Positions 18,868-27,604 of a DNA stretch of 64,000 bases are shown here, one piece after another. Position 1 is the first letter of the stretch, and each line of letters opens with the position of its first letter. Location: the NCBI RefSeq assembly GCF_014961315.1, contig NZ_CP063141.1, positions 1,054,001 to 1,118,000 on the forward strand, read 5' to 3'. The notes below the pieces were generated by a model. It was given only the letters and a program-made list of their open reading frames with translations. It made no database searches and had not been told where the DNA came from. The stretch is from Thermoflavifilum sp. (GTDB lineage Bacteria > Bacteroidota > Bacteroidia > Chitinophagales > Chitinophagaceae). A program made the position numbers and the translations under genes.

Positions 18868-19272
18868 TCATGAGGAGGCTAAATTGTCTGTCGGGTCAGG
18901 GATAATGCGTACCGTGGCAGATCGGGCGCTGGTGCCAATCATGGGGCTTAAATAAGGACTGTCTTTGTATTTTATCCGATAGGCCTCATCAATACGGTCC
19001 AATAGGGTGGAATCGCTCACCGGTTCGAAATGCACTTTCCAGGTTTGGCCAGCGGCCTTGATCCGTCCGGCTTTTTGCCTGATTGCGGCCTGATACCAGC
19101 TTGAACGTTGGCCGTGGTAAGCCCGCACGTAGAGTTCCCCCTCTACTGCCACACACCAGATCCATGTGGGGGTACCATAGGTTGCACGATCTTCCCGAAG
19201 CGGAGCAATATGCAAATCATCGGCCTCCACAATCTGGCTTAACACTTCTTTTGTCCATGATGTTTTTTCCAT
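18868..19272 (-). CDS. DUF2255 family protein
   Basis: This 134-residue protein matches the DUF2255 pattern, with TPTWIWCVAVEGELYVRAYHGQ and YQAAIRQKAGRIKAAG. The family resembles flavin-reductase-like split barrels fused or adjacent to oxidoreductases, but no function is established. It starts 7 bases after the alcohol dehydrogenase stop and is clearly in the same operon. Confidence 0.8.
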   Translation of the reverse strand: MEKTSWTKEVLSQIVEADDLHIAPLREDRATYGTPTWIWCVAVEGELYVRAYHGQRSSWYQAAIRQKAGRIKAAGQTWKVHFEPVSDSTLLDRIDEAYRIKYKDSPYLSPMIGTSARSATVRIIPDPTDNLASS

Positions 19273-19279
19273 AGTATGT

Positions 19280-20314
19280 TCAGGGTTTGATCATTACTTT
19301 GATGGCCTGGCGTTGATCCATGGCTCGATATCCATCTGGCACTTGATCCAGTCCAACGATCCGGTCGAATACCCTGCCGGGCTGGATATGGCCTTCTAGA
19401 ACATCGTGGAGTAATTCATCGATATAGGCCCGGGCTGGAGCTGGTCCGCCACCTACCGTGATATTTTTGTAGAATGCTGGCCCCGAGGCAGGGATTGTTT
19501 CATAATGAGGCACACCCACCCGGCCAATTGCTCCGCCCGGTCGGGTAATCAAGATGCTGGTACGCAAGGCTTCTTCTGTGCCCACACATTCCAGCACAGC
19601 ATGGACGCCACCCCCGCCAGTGAGCGACATCACCCGTTCCACGGCGGCTTCTCCTCTTTCTGTAACTACATCGGTTGCGCCCAAAGTTTTCCCAAGCTCG
19701 ATTCGGTCGGGATGACGATCCAGCAATATGATCTGTTCAGCACCCAGGCGCCTGGCCGCCAGTACACCGCACAAGCCTACAGCACCCCCACCCACGACGG
19801 CAACACGTTTCCCGGGGCTCACTCTTGCAACCACGGCGGCATGATGACCGGTACACATCACATCAGATAGCGTAAGCAGGGAGCCTAGCAAGGCTTCATC
19901 AGGATTTATAGGTAAGCGGTACAAAGTGCCATCAGCCAGGGGAACGCGTATGGCCTCAGCTTGAGCGCCGGCCACCTGTCCCGTTCCAAAAAAACCTCCG
20001 TGCACGCAAGCAGTATGCAAGCCCTCTGCACAGAATTCACAGTACCCGTCGGAATAAGCGAATGGCATAATCACAAAATCGCCTCGCTTCACAGTATTTA
20101 CTTTTTGGCCAACATCTTCCACAATGCCAATGGCTTCATGCCCGATTTGCCATCCGTTTTCCTTGCGTTGAGGGTCACGATAAGGCCATAAATCACTCCC
20201 GCAAATGCAGGCCCGCACCACGCGGACCAACGCATCAGTAGGTTGTTCTATCCGGGCATCGGGAACCTGTTCTACCCGGACTTCTTTGGCTCCATACATA
20301 ATTGTTGCACGCAT
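19280..20314 (-). CDS. Zinc-dependent alcohol dehydrogenase family protein
   Basis: This protein of about 344 residues is a medium-chain dehydrogenase. I chose the ATG at 20314 (MRATIMYGAKEVRVEQ), which follows the SDR stop directly, over the longer frame that overlaps that gene. The catalytic zinc site includes CGSD and GHEAIG. The structural zinc loop YCEFCAEGLHTAC has only three of the usual four cysteines. The Rossmann motif VVGGGAVGLCG marks NAD(P) binding. It probably oxidises or reduces an alcohol/aldehyde pair of unknown identity. Confidence 0.9.
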   Translation of the reverse strand: MRATIMYGAKEVRVEQVPDARIEQPTDALVRVVRACICGSDLWPYRDPQRKENGWQIGHEAIGIVEDVGQKVNTVKRGDFVIMPFAYSDGYCEFCAEGLHTACVHGGFFGTGQVAGAQAEAIRVPLADGTLYRLPINPDEALLGSLLTLSDVMCTGHHAAVVARVSPGKRVAVVGGGAVGLCGVLAARRLGAEQIILLDRHPDRIELGKTLGATDVVTERGEAAVERVMSLTGGGGVHAVLECVGTEEALRTSILITRPGGAIGRVGVPHYETIPASGPAFYKNITVGGGPAPARAYIDELLHDVLEGHIQPGRVFDRIVGLDQVPDGYRAMDQRQAIKVMIKP

Positions 20315-20315
20315 A

Positions 20316-21104
20316 TCAGTTTCTGGTTTGATTTGTTTGAGAATATTTCTTCTTGTTAACACGCGTGTTTTCATGAAAAACTACTCCCGATAGCTTTTCG
20401 CATTGCTCCAGCAAATGGTCCTGCAGCGTTTCGTTAGACGCGTCAGGATGAAAGGGTTGTGGTTTCTGGTGAAAAAAATATTTTCCAGATACCCTTGCTT
20501 TGCTCTCGTTATGAACAGCTAGCCATACCTGGGTTTCATAACCCTTTTTCAGGTTATCGGGAGCACGTGATCCGCCCATTTTTGTGGGTACCCATCCCGG
20601 GTTTACCGCGTTGGCCAGCACGCTGGGCCATAGGCGAGCCACGGCCAAGCAAAGCATGAGTACATAAAGCTTGGAATCGGCATAACTGACCCGGTCTGGA
20701 TCCAGATTAATCAGCGGTTTACCCTGCCAGTGCATATCAGAGCTCAGATAAATCAATCGTTCTGGCTTAAACAACAAGTTGGTAAGCACATAAGGAGCTA
20801 GCACATTGACCATGAAAATGTGCTGCGGGGAAGCCTGATACACGCCCGCGTTGTGAATGACTACATCGAAAGGACCAATTTGATTAGCGGCTTCGGCCAG
20901 CTGTTTCACTTCTTCCAGATTAGATAAATCCCCCACCAGCACATCTTTTGCCCCTGGCACCTGTTGCATGGCCCAACGGGCCCGCTCGGGATTGCGAGCA
21001 TGCAATATTACCCGATGTCCGGCTCGCACCAGCTCACCGGCAGCCAGTAAGCCCAATCCGTCAGACGACCCCGTGATCCATATGGTTTTGCAATACTTCA
21101 TCAA
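20316..21104 (-). CDS. Short-chain dehydrogenase/reductase
   Basis: This 262-residue SDR has the cofactor motif ITGSSDGLG near the N-terminus, an NAG motif (VIHNAGVY), a catalytic Ser in IYLSSDMHW and the YxxxK pair at SYADSKLYVL. It is the promoter-proximal gene of the five-gene minus-strand cassette SDR-ADH-DUF2255-cupin-AKR. It diverges from the AraC regulator across 287 bases. The substrate is unknown. Confidence 0.88.
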   Translation of the reverse strand: MMKYCKTIWITGSSDGLGLLAAGELVRAGHRVILHARNPERARWAMQQVPGAKDVLVGDLSNLEEVKQLAEAANQIGPFDVVIHNAGVYQASPQHIFMVNVLAPYVLTNLLFKPERLIYLSSDMHWQGKPLINLDPDRVSYADSKLYVLMLCLAVARLWPSVLANAVNPGWVPTKMGGSRAPDNLKKGYETQVWLAVHNESKARVSGKYFFHQKPQPFHPDASNETLQDHLLEQCEKLSGVVFHENTRVNKKKYSQTNQTRN

Positions 21105-21391
21105 GAAAATTTCAAAGTGTTGAACCGGTTGACTTTTTCTGGATCGCCATGGTTCAGGAACAAACCTTGATGGGTATCCAGATTTCGAATAGCCTGCATG
21201 TCATCATCATCCAGTGTAAAATCAAACACACGAAAGTTTTCTTTTATCTTTCCAGATGCAAAATTCCTGAGCAGGATTTTTGTGTAGGTATATATATTCC
21301 GGATTCTTTTACCAATATTTCCGGTTTTTCAGTATTTGTATAAAGGAACCCATGAAGAGGCTGTAAATTTGGATAACGAAAACAAGCATCC
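21105..21391. promoter_or_regulatory. Divergent intergenic region between the SDR cassette and the AraC regulator
   Basis: These 287 bases separate two divergent transcription units and probably hold both promoters. TAAATTTG at 21364-21371 matches the -7 element TAnnTTTG and lies 20 bases before the regulator ATG. An AACCGGTT palindrome occurs at about 21123-21130, near the SDR start. I see no gene here. A 64-codon open frame at 21149 has no coding character. Confidence 0.4.
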
Positions 21392-22291
21392 ATGGAACCA
21401 TTGATTCGATTTGAAACCATTGCGCAGTATAATCAGGCTTATCAGCATGAAACCCTGCATCCGCTGGTTACGGTGATTGATTTATCCAGAGCGCCGAGTC
21501 CGGCCAGGCAGGGATCGAAAATTTATTTCGGGTTTTATGTGATTTTTCTAAAGGATGTCAAATGTGGCGATCTCACGTACGGCCGGGCCACTTACGATTA
21601 TCAGGAGGGCACGCTTGTGTTCATTGCACCGGGGCAGGTGGTGGGGGTGAACCGCAATCCCGATGTACAGCCCAGGGGCTTTGCGCTGGCGTTTCATCCC
21701 GACTTGATTCATGGTACCCCGCTTGGTAAGCATATGCATGAATATACCTTTTTTGGATATCAGTCCAATGAGGCATTGCATATCTCAGAGCGGGAACGAG
21801 AAATTGTCATGGGCTGTTTTGCCAAAATTCATGATGAACTTTTGCGGCCAGTGGATAAGCATAGCCGCAGGTTAATCGTTTCCAATATCGAGCTTTTTCT
21901 GAATTATTGTGTCCGGTTTTATGATCGGCAATTTATTACCCGCGAGCAGGTGAACAGGGGGATTTTGGAACGATTTGAGGCACTGTTACATGAATACCTG
22001 TATTCGGGTAAGATTGCAGAAGAAGGAATTCCTACCGTGGCACAATTTGCTGGTTTGCTTCATCTTTCGCCCAATTATTTCGGGGATGTGGTGAAAAAAG
22101 AGACAGGCATAACTGCCCAGGAATACATCCAATCAAGGCTTATCGAAATCGCCAAGGAAAAATTATTTGATTATAGCAAATCGGTCAGCGAGGTGGCTTA
22201 TGAACTCGGTTTTCGTTATCCCCAGCATTTTACGCGGTTATTCAAACAGAAAGTGGGGCTTTCTCCATCTGAGTTCCGGAATATGAATTGA
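21392..22291 (+). CDS. AraC family transcriptional regulator
   Basis: This 299-residue protein has an N-terminal cupin-like sensing domain (about 20-160). Its C-terminal AraC/XylS double helix-turn-helix domain (about 200-299) includes TVAQFAGLLHLSPNYFGDVVKKETG and the second motif VSEVAYELGFRYPQHFTRLFKQKVGLSPSEFR. It diverges from the SDR-ADH-DUF2255-cupin-AKR cassette and is the obvious candidate activator of it. Such pairings are frequent in Bacteroidota and Proteobacteria, where the regulator responds to small molecules. Confidence 0.92.
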   Translation: MEPLIRFETIAQYNQAYQHETLHPLVTVIDLSRAPSPARQGSKIYFGFYVIFLKDVKCGDLTYGRATYDYQEGTLVFIAPGQVVGVNRNPDVQPRGFALAFHPDLIHGTPLGKHMHEYTFFGYQSNEALHISEREREIVMGCFAKIHDELLRPVDKHSRRLIVSNIELFLNYCVRFYDRQFITREQVNRGILERFEALLHEYLYSGKIAEEGIPTVAQFAGLLHLSPNYFGDVVKKETGITAQEYIQSRLIEIAKEKLFDYSKSVSEVAYELGFRYPQHFTRLFKQKVGLSPSEFRNMN

Positions 22292-22293
22292 AA

Positions 22294-22542
22294 TCAGTAC
22301 AGTGAGGTTTGTTTTTCTAAGATTTCCTCCACCCAGATATGGTCGGCCTCTTTTTTACGCAAACTCAGGTGATAGCCGGCAACGGAAATGGAAATCGGAT
22401 CACCGAAAAGGGCGATTTTTTGTACTTCAACCATTTCACCCGGTACGCAGCCCATTTCCATGAGCTTTAGATAAATATCGTCTTCTTCGAAGGAGCGGAT
22501 AATGGCTTTTTTCCCAATACCCAGTGCAGATAGCCGGATCAT
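22294..22542 (-). CDS. feoA: FeoA family ferrous-iron transport accessory protein
   Basis: This 82-residue SH3-like FeoA starts with MIRLSALGIGKKAIIRSF and contains the conserved LMEMGCVPGEMVEVQKIALFGDPISI. I chose the ATG at 22542. The longer frame (to 22563) would put its start codon on a TAGATTTG -7 promoter element. FeoA binds the cytoplasmic side of FeoB to support Fe(II) uptake. Its partner feoB lies 37 kb away on the other strand, so the usual feoAB operon is split. Confidence 0.88.
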   Translation of the reverse strand: MIRLSALGIGKKAIIRSFEEDDIYLKLMEMGCVPGEMVEVQKIALFGDPISISVAGYHLSLRKKEADHIWVEEILEKQTSLY

Positions 22543-22560
22543 GTGTGATGAAATTGCGAA

Positions 22561-22568
22561 CAAATCTA
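22561..22568 (-). promoter_or_regulatory. -7 promoter element of feoA
   Basis: Read on the minus strand the sequence is TAGATTTG, a match to TAnnTTTG, located 18 bases before the chosen feoA ATG. A -33 element is not clear. Confidence 0.4.
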
Positions 22569-22620
22569 CAGGAAAAACTGCATTTTTGTGTCACCACTTG
22601 GTTTTATACGATTTTTCAGC

Positions 22621-23082
22621 ATGGCCAGACCCCGGATAATTTTTGCCTCACACGAAGTGAATAGTCCTTTTCATCGGCCTCTGACGAAATTCAGCATCAA
22701 ACAGTCCATTTTTTATCTTTTTGAACAGGAGCAAAAAGCTTGCTCGAGGCTTTATTATGTGTTTTGTTCGGACGCCTATTTGCTGGAACTCAATCAGCGG
22801 TATTTGCAGCACGACACGTACACGGATATTTTAACTTTCGATCTAACCACTCCACCCGCCCCGATTGAAGCAGAGATTTACATCAGTATAGACCGGGTAA
22901 AAGAAAATGCGGTTCGATTTAGCGTTTCTTTTGCGGATGAACTGATGCGGGTGATCTTTCATGGCGCCTTGCATTTATGCGGCTATCGGGATCATACGGT
23001 CGAAGAACAACTCACCATGCGAAAGAAGGAAGATTTTTATCTGGCTTACTGGCACCAGATGATACCGGGAGAAAAAAATTAA
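22621..23082 (+). CDS. ybeY: rRNA maturation RNase YbeY
   Basis: This 153-residue YbeY is a zinc-dependent endoribonuclease needed for 16S rRNA 3'-end processing and ribosome quality control. The metal-binding motif HGALHLCGYRDH starts at residue 114. YTDILTFDL (about 67-75) is the conserved core. I chose the ATG at 22621 because the family begins near MARPRI; an in-frame GTG lies 11 codons upstream. The stop codon is directly followed by a parS site. Confidence 0.92.
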   Translation: MARPRIIFASHEVNSPFHRPLTKFSIKQSIFYLFEQEQKACSRLYYVFCSDAYLLELNQRYLQHDTYTDILTFDLTTPPAPIEAEIYISIDRVKENAVRFSVSFADELMRVIFHGALHLCGYRDHTVEEQLTMRKKEDFYLAYWHQMIPGEKN

Positions 23083-23084
23083 CA

Positions 23085-23100
23085 TGTTTCACGTGAAACG
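23085..23100. other. parS site (ParB-binding palindrome), 15 of 16 matches
   Basis: TGTTTCACGTGAAACG differs from the conserved bacterial parS consensus TGTTNCACGTGAAACA only at the last base. It lies between the ybeY stop codon and the CAP-domain gene and overlaps that gene's first possible ATG (23084). A second, perfect copy occurs 680 bases downstream. parS sites nucleate ParB loading for chromosome segregation and cluster near oriC. Confidence 0.85.
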
Positions 23101-23128
23101 GCATGAAATTTTGTATCCCAACGATGAT

Positions 23129-23779
23129 ATGGGTATGATGTTTTTCAATCGAAACGCGATGGGCATCATCTTCTGGTTTTCTTGCCTGATTTTTTTACCG
23201 ATTTTTTCCAGTCAGGCCACGATGCCGGGTTCTTTACCGGGCATCGAGGAAACTGCGCATAGAGACGAGGCCATGGAACGGGCTTTGTTTGAACTGGTAA
23301 ATCAACTCCGGGCCGACCCACCGGGCTTTTATCATCGGGTCGTTCAGCCTTATCTTCAACAGGAAACCGCCATTCATTTCACGGCACGATATACCCATTC
23401 CCTGCGGAAAGAAATGCTCAATTGTCCGCCGCTCCCGCCATTCCGCCTGGATCATCGCCTCCAGCAAACAGCCTTGTTGCTGGCAAAAGACATTGTCGAT
23501 CGTCAGCGTGGGCGACTCTCCCATACCATGAGCAATGGGGTGGACTTTGCGACTCGATTTCGGCAGGCGGGTATCGGGTGTGGCGCTGAAAATCTATACA
23601 CCGGTTTACACCGCACCCCCGAACAGGTGCTGGTGGATTGGTTGATTGACCAAGGAGTATCTGATTTCGGCCATCGGCATAATTTATTAAACCCGCAATA
23701 TCGAACCACGGGCATTGTGGTATTAAAAAACAGCGAGGGGCAAATCTGGGTGGTGGAAGATTTCGGTTGCGCGCCCTGA
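23129..23779 (+). CDS. CAP (SCP/PR-1) domain secreted protein
   Basis: The protein has about 216 residues, with a signal peptide (MGIIFWFSCLIFLPIFSSQA) and a CAP domain. The domain includes LFELVNQLRADPPGFY, LSHTMSNGVDFATRF, GAENLYTG and GHRHNLLNPQYRTTGIVV. The open frame extends to an ATG at 23084, but those first residues (MFHVKR) are simply the translation of the parS palindrome. I therefore prefer 23129; 23159 is also possible. CAP proteins are extracellular and of mostly unknown activity. The gene is tightly bracketed by two parS sites. Confidence 0.78.
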   Translation: MGMMFFNRNAMGIIFWFSCLIFLPIFSSQATMPGSLPGIEETAHRDEAMERALFELVNQLRADPPGFYHRVVQPYLQQETAIHFTARYTHSLRKEMLNCPPLPPFRLDHRLQQTALLLAKDIVDRQRGRLSHTMSNGVDFATRFRQAGIGCGAENLYTGLHRTPEQVLVDWLIDQGVSDFGHRHNLLNPQYRTTGIVVLKNSEGQIWVVEDFGCAP

Positions 23780-23795
23780 TGTTTCACGTGAAACA
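23780..23795. other. parS site (ParB-binding palindrome), perfect match
   Basis: TGTTTCACGTGAAACA is a perfect 16-base palindrome identical to the bacterial parS consensus. It starts at the base after the CAP gene's stop codon and lies 59 bases before mnmG, a gene commonly found near replication origins. Confidence 0.92.
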
Positions 23796-23826
23796 ACCGG
23801 ATCCATATCCGACCGCACACATTTGG

Positions 23827-23834
23827 TAACTTTG
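23827..23834 (+). promoter_or_regulatory. -7 promoter element of mnmG
   Basis: TAACTTTG matches TAnnTTTG and lies 19 bases before the mnmG ATG. No good -33 element is seen, and the perfect parS site occupies 23780-23795, just upstream of the expected -33 position. Confidence 0.45.
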
Positions 23835-23853
23835 CAGCTCAAATACTGAGCGC

Positions 23854-25716
23854 ATGTTTCCCCAATACGACGTTATTGTGGTGGGTGCCGGGCATGCTGG
23901 ATGCGAGGCCGCAGCGGCCGCAGCCAATCTGGGTTCTTCGGTTTTGCTGATTACCATGAATATGCAAAATATGGCCCAGATGAGTTGCAATCCGGCCATG
24001 GGCGGTATTGCAAAGGGGCAAATCATTCGTGAAATTGATGCCCTGGGCGGGTACTCGGGCATCGTAACCGATCTCACCACCATCCAGTTTCGCATGCTTA
24101 ACCGCTCCAAGGGGCCAGCCATGTGGAGTCCACGGGCGCAGAACGACCGCATGCAGTTTTCCTGGACCTGGCGACTGAAACTGGAACAAACCCCGCGCAT
24201 CGATTTCTATCAGGATATGGTGAAAGGCTTGCTGGTGCGCGACGGCCGATGCTATGGGGTAATCACCCAGTTGGGGCACCGGATTGAGGCTAAGGCTGTG
24301 GTGTTGACCAACGGCACCTTCCTGAATGGCGTGATCCACATCGGGGAAAAACAATTTGGCGGTGGTCGGATGGCCGAACGTGCGGCTACGGGCCTCACCG
24401 AGCAGCTGGTGGAGCTGGGTTTTGAAAGTGGCCGGCTAAAAACAGGAACTCCCCCGCGGGTGGATGGCCGAACACTGGATTATACCCGCATGGAAGAACA
24501 GAAAGGCGATCCCGAAATCACCGGGTTTTCTTTTTTAGATATACCCCGGCCCACCCAGCAAAAAAGTTGCTGGATTACCTATACCAACCGCGAAGTACAC
24601 GAAATCTTGAAAACGGGTTTTGACCGGTCTCCCATGTTTCAGGGCAGGATACAGGGGGTGGGCCCCCGTTATTGTCCAAGTATCGAGGATAAAATCAATC
24701 GATTTGCCGATAAAGAACGTCATCAGATTTTTGTGGAACCCGAAGGCTGGCATACCATCGAGGTATACGTCAATGGATTTTCCACCTCCCTGCCGGAAGA
24801 GGTGCAGTACAAGGCCCTGCAAAAAATTCCCGGATTTGAACATTGTAAAATGTTCCGCCCGGGCTATGCCATTGAATATGATTTCTTTCCTCCCACCCAG
24901 CTGCATCTATCCCTGGAAACACGGTTGATTGAAAATTTGTTTTTTGCCGGGCAAATCAATGGCACCACCGGTTATGAAGAAGCCGCCTGCCAGGGACTGA
25001 TGGCGGGAATCAATGCCCATCGGAAAATTCATGATCTGGAGCCCATCATCCTGCGACGCGACGAGGCATACATCGGGGTATTGATCGACGATCTCGTACA
25101 CAAGGGAACAATAGAACCCTATCGGATGTTCACCTCCCGGGCCGAGTTCCGCACCCTGCTTCGCCAGGATAATGCCGACCTGCGGCTCACGCCGCTGGCC
25201 TATCGTATAGGCCTTGCCTCAGAAGAACGCATGCAGCGGGTCAGAGAAAAAGAAGCACAGGTGCAGCAACTGAAGCAGCATCTGGAGGCCTTCACCATTC
25301 ATCCCGAACAGGTGAATTCCCATCTGGAACAAATCGGCGCCCCGCTGCTCAGGGAAAAGCAAAAAGCGGCTAAATTTTTACTGCGTCCGGAAATCACCCT
25401 GTCGATGCTTATGGACTGGATGACCGATTTGCGGAGTGCATTCGCTTCTTACAGCCGGGAGTCTATCGAACAGGCAGAAATCCAGCTGAAATATGCGGCC
25501 TATATCGAGAAGGAAAAAGAGCTTTCCCGTAAAATGCGGCAACTGGAAGATGTGCCTATCCCCGAGCAGTTTAATTATGAAAAACTTCAGGCCCTCTCTA
25601 CGGAAGCCCGTCAGAAGCTGATGAAATATAAACCACGCACCCTCGGTCAGGCCAGCCGGATCAGTGGGGTCAATCCCAGCGATATCCAGGTATTGATGGT
25701 GTATATGGGCCGATGA
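23854..25716 (+). CDS. mnmG: tRNA uridine-5-carboxymethylaminomethyl(34) modification enzyme MnmG (GidA)
   Basis: This 620-residue FAD-dependent enzyme acts with MnmE to modify the wobble uridine of several tRNAs. The FAD motif VVGAGHAGCEAA lies at residues 9-20, and the family signatures NPAMGGIAKGQIIREIDALGG and GRMAERAATGLTEQL are present. The C-terminal helical domain ends in RISGVNPSDIQVLMVYMGR. The length is complete. In many bacteria this gene sits close to oriC and the par locus, which agrees with the two parS sites just upstream. It converges with mqnC with only 3 bases between them. Confidence 0.97.
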   Translation: MFPQYDVIVVGAGHAGCEAAAAAANLGSSVLLITMNMQNMAQMSCNPAMGGIAKGQIIREIDALGGYSGIVTDLTTIQFRMLNRSKGPAMWSPRAQNDRMQFSWTWRLKLEQTPRIDFYQDMVKGLLVRDGRCYGVITQLGHRIEAKAVVLTNGTFLNGVIHIGEKQFGGGRMAERAATGLTEQLVELGFESGRLKTGTPPRVDGRTLDYTRMEEQKGDPEITGFSFLDIPRPTQQKSCWITYTNREVHEILKTGFDRSPMFQGRIQGVGPRYCPSIEDKINRFADKERHQIFVEPEGWHTIEVYVNGFSTSLPEEVQYKALQKIPGFEHCKMFRPGYAIEYDFFPPTQLHLSLETRLIENLFFAGQINGTTGYEEAACQGLMAGINAHRKIHDLEPIILRRDEAYIGVLIDDLVHKGTIEPYRMFTSRAEFRTLLRQDNADLRLTPLAYRIGLASEERMQRVREKEAQVQQLKQHLEAFTIHPEQVNSHLEQIGAPLLREKQKAAKFLLRPEITLSMLMDWMTDLRSAFASYSRESIEQAEIQLKYAAYIEKEKELSRKMRQLEDVPIPEQFNYEKLQALSTEARQKLMKYKPRTLGQASRISGVNPSDIQVLMVYMGR

Positions 25717-25719
25717 GCA

Positions 25720-26841
25720 TCAGTTGAGCACCTGTTCTTCGATGTCTGCCGGGATTTCTCGCCACTCGTATTCCTGATTGCGGAGTTGCGGTTCGAAGCC
25801 GGCTTCCCTGATGGCTTCCTGGATGGTTTTATAGGTAAAACGATGGGAAGCACCGGCCGCACTCACCACGTTTTCTTCTAACATGATGGAACCAAAATCA
25901 TTAGCACCGGCATGCAGGCAGATCTGGGCAATCTTTTTTCCTACGGTAAGCCAGGAAGCCTGAATATTCGGAATATTGGGCAACATGATGCGGCTCATGG
26001 CAATCATGCGTACATATTCTTCGCCGGTGGTGAGGTTGTGTACGCCGCGAATTTTGGCCAGCAGGGTATCTACATCCTGAAAGGTCCAGGGAATAAAGGC
26101 CAGGAAGCCTTTGGCGTCGGCCGGTTTCCGAGCCTGCAGGTCACGGATTTTCACTAAATGCTCGAACCGTTCTTCAAGGGTTTCTACATGGCCAAACATC
26201 ATGGTAGCCGATGTGGTGATGCGCAGCTGATGGGCTTCGGCCATGATATCGAGCCACTCCTGAGCGCTGCATTTGCCTTTGGAGATCAGTCGGCGCACGC
26301 GGTCGACCAGGATTTCGGCGCCCGCGCCGGGCAGGGAATCCAGGCCGGCTTCCCGCAGGGCGATCAGCACCTCGCGATGACTCATTTTTTCCAGCTTGCA
26401 GATATGCGCTACCTCGGGAGGCCCCAGGGCGTGCAGCCGGATATTGGGAAACTCCTGCTTGATCTGGCGGAATAAATGGGTATAGAAGGATAAACCCAAT
26501 TCTGGATGATGGCCGCCCTGCAGCAACAGCTGATCGCCGCCCCAGCGAATGGTTTCACGAATCTTCCGTCGATAGGTGTCCATGTCGGTGATATAGGCTT
26601 CGGGATGACCCGGCACCCGATAGAAATTGCAGAATTTACAATTGGCCACACATACATTAGTGGTATTCACATTCCGATCGATCTGCCAGGTGACCTTGCC
26701 ATGAGGCACACGCTGGCGGCGCATTTCATCGGCAACCATCATCAATTCGGCCAGAGGGGCATATTTGAATAAAAAAACGCCTTCTTCAATCGATAAAAAT
26801 TCACCACTAAGAGCTTTATCATAAAGTGTGAGGAAATCCAT
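25720..26841 (-). CDS. mqnC: Cyclic dehypoxanthinyl futalosine synthase
   Basis: This 373-residue radical SAM enzyme of the futalosine route to menaquinone cyclises dehypoxanthine futalosine. The cluster motif is C64-x3-C68-x2-C71 (NVCVANCKFCNFYR). MqnC-specific blocks are visible: LLLQGGHHPELGL, GLDSLPGAGAEILVDRVR, ATMMFGHVET, FIPWTFQ, IQASW and EENVVSAAGA. These separate it from the related MqnE. No other mqn genes are in the window, so the pathway is dispersed. The organism therefore likely makes menaquinone through chorismate-futalosine intermediates. Confidence 0.93.
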   Translation of the reverse strand: MDFLTLYDKALSGEFLSIEEGVFLFKYAPLAELMMVADEMRRQRVPHGKVTWQIDRNVNTTNVCVANCKFCNFYRVPGHPEAYITDMDTYRRKIRETIRWGGDQLLLQGGHHPELGLSFYTHLFRQIKQEFPNIRLHALGPPEVAHICKLEKMSHREVLIALREAGLDSLPGAGAEILVDRVRRLISKGKCSAQEWLDIMAEAHQLRITTSATMMFGHVETLEERFEHLVKIRDLQARKPADAKGFLAFIPWTFQDVDTLLAKIRGVHNLTTGEEYVRMIAMSRIMLPNIPNIQASWLTVGKKIAQICLHAGANDFGSIMLEENVVSAAGASHRFTYKTIQEAIREAGFEPQLRNQEYEWREIPADIEEQVLN

Positions 26842-26941
26842 GCCCTAATTATGCTTTCTGTATCAACAAAAATACGGCAATACGGGTTTTTTCCATGGAT
26901 ATGGTTGTAAAATAAACGGAAAATTGTAATTTACCTTTAGG

Positions 26942-27604
26942 ATGAAATATTTTTTACTGTTCCTTCTCCTCTTTGCCTGCATTTCGTTACATGGTGAAGC
27001 TGGTATCAATTTGCCGGTTGATACCCCTGTGCAGGCACGGCTTATTACCACCCTTCCCTTTCATCAGTTCGTAGACGGGGTACTGCTGGTAAGAGCATGT
27101 ATTGCAAGGGATGGTGATACCACGCTCACAAAGGATACACTGAACTTTATTCTGGATACCGGTAGTGGAGGTATATCGCTCGACTCTACAACGGCTGCGG
27201 CTTTGCATTTGCCACTTTCGCCCAGCGATGTAGTCATTCACGGCATTGGTGGTTCCCGCACGGTGCCTTTTGTGTACAACATGAGTTTATTGTTGCCCAA
27301 TCTTCGCGTGGATCATCTGAGTTTTCATGTGAATAATTATGAAATGATCAGTGCACTTTATGGCATTCATATCGATGGCATCATCGGCTACAGTTTTTTG
27401 AGTCAGTATATCGTGCGTGTAGATTATGATCAACAAAAAATCTGGGTATATGCCCCGGGAGAATTTCACTATCCGGAAAAAGGATTTTTGTTAAAACCCC
27501 TGTTTGCTGGTATTCCCATCATTCATGAAACATTGAGTAACAATCGCCAGCAGGTGAAAAGCTTTTTTTTTTCGATACAGGAGCCGGCCTCTGTCTGCTG
27601 TTGA
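26942..27604 (+). CDS. Retropepsin-like aspartic protease, 5' part of a frameshifted gene
   Basis: This open frame encodes the signal peptide and first lobe of a retropepsin-like protease (NFILDTGSGGISLD, active-site LDTG). The frame leaves the protein family at a run of ten T's (27563-27572), after which it reads SIQEPASVCC and stops. In the -1 frame the same bases read FFDTGAGLCLLLNNQF, the expected second-lobe active site, and this continues into the open frame ending at 28173. The complete ancestral product would be about 410 residues with a C-terminal PDZ domain. The gene is either interrupted, mis-sequenced, or expressed through slippage on the T-run. Confidence 0.75.
   Translation: MKYFLLFLLLFACISLHGEAGINLPVDTPVQARLITTLPFHQFVDGVLLVRACIARDGDTTLTKDTLNFILDTGSGGISLDSTTAAALHLPLSPSDVVIHGIGGSRTVPFVYNMSLLLPNLRVDHLSFHVNNYEMISALYGIHIDGIIGYSFLSQYIVRVDYDQQKIWVYAPGEFHYPEKGFLLKPLFAGIPIIHETLSNNRQQVKSFFFSIQEPASVCC

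Noticed and set aside
21149-21343. A 64-codon open frame between the SDR and AraC genes
   Set aside because: It has no recognisable motif, low coding character and occupies the expected divergent promoter region.
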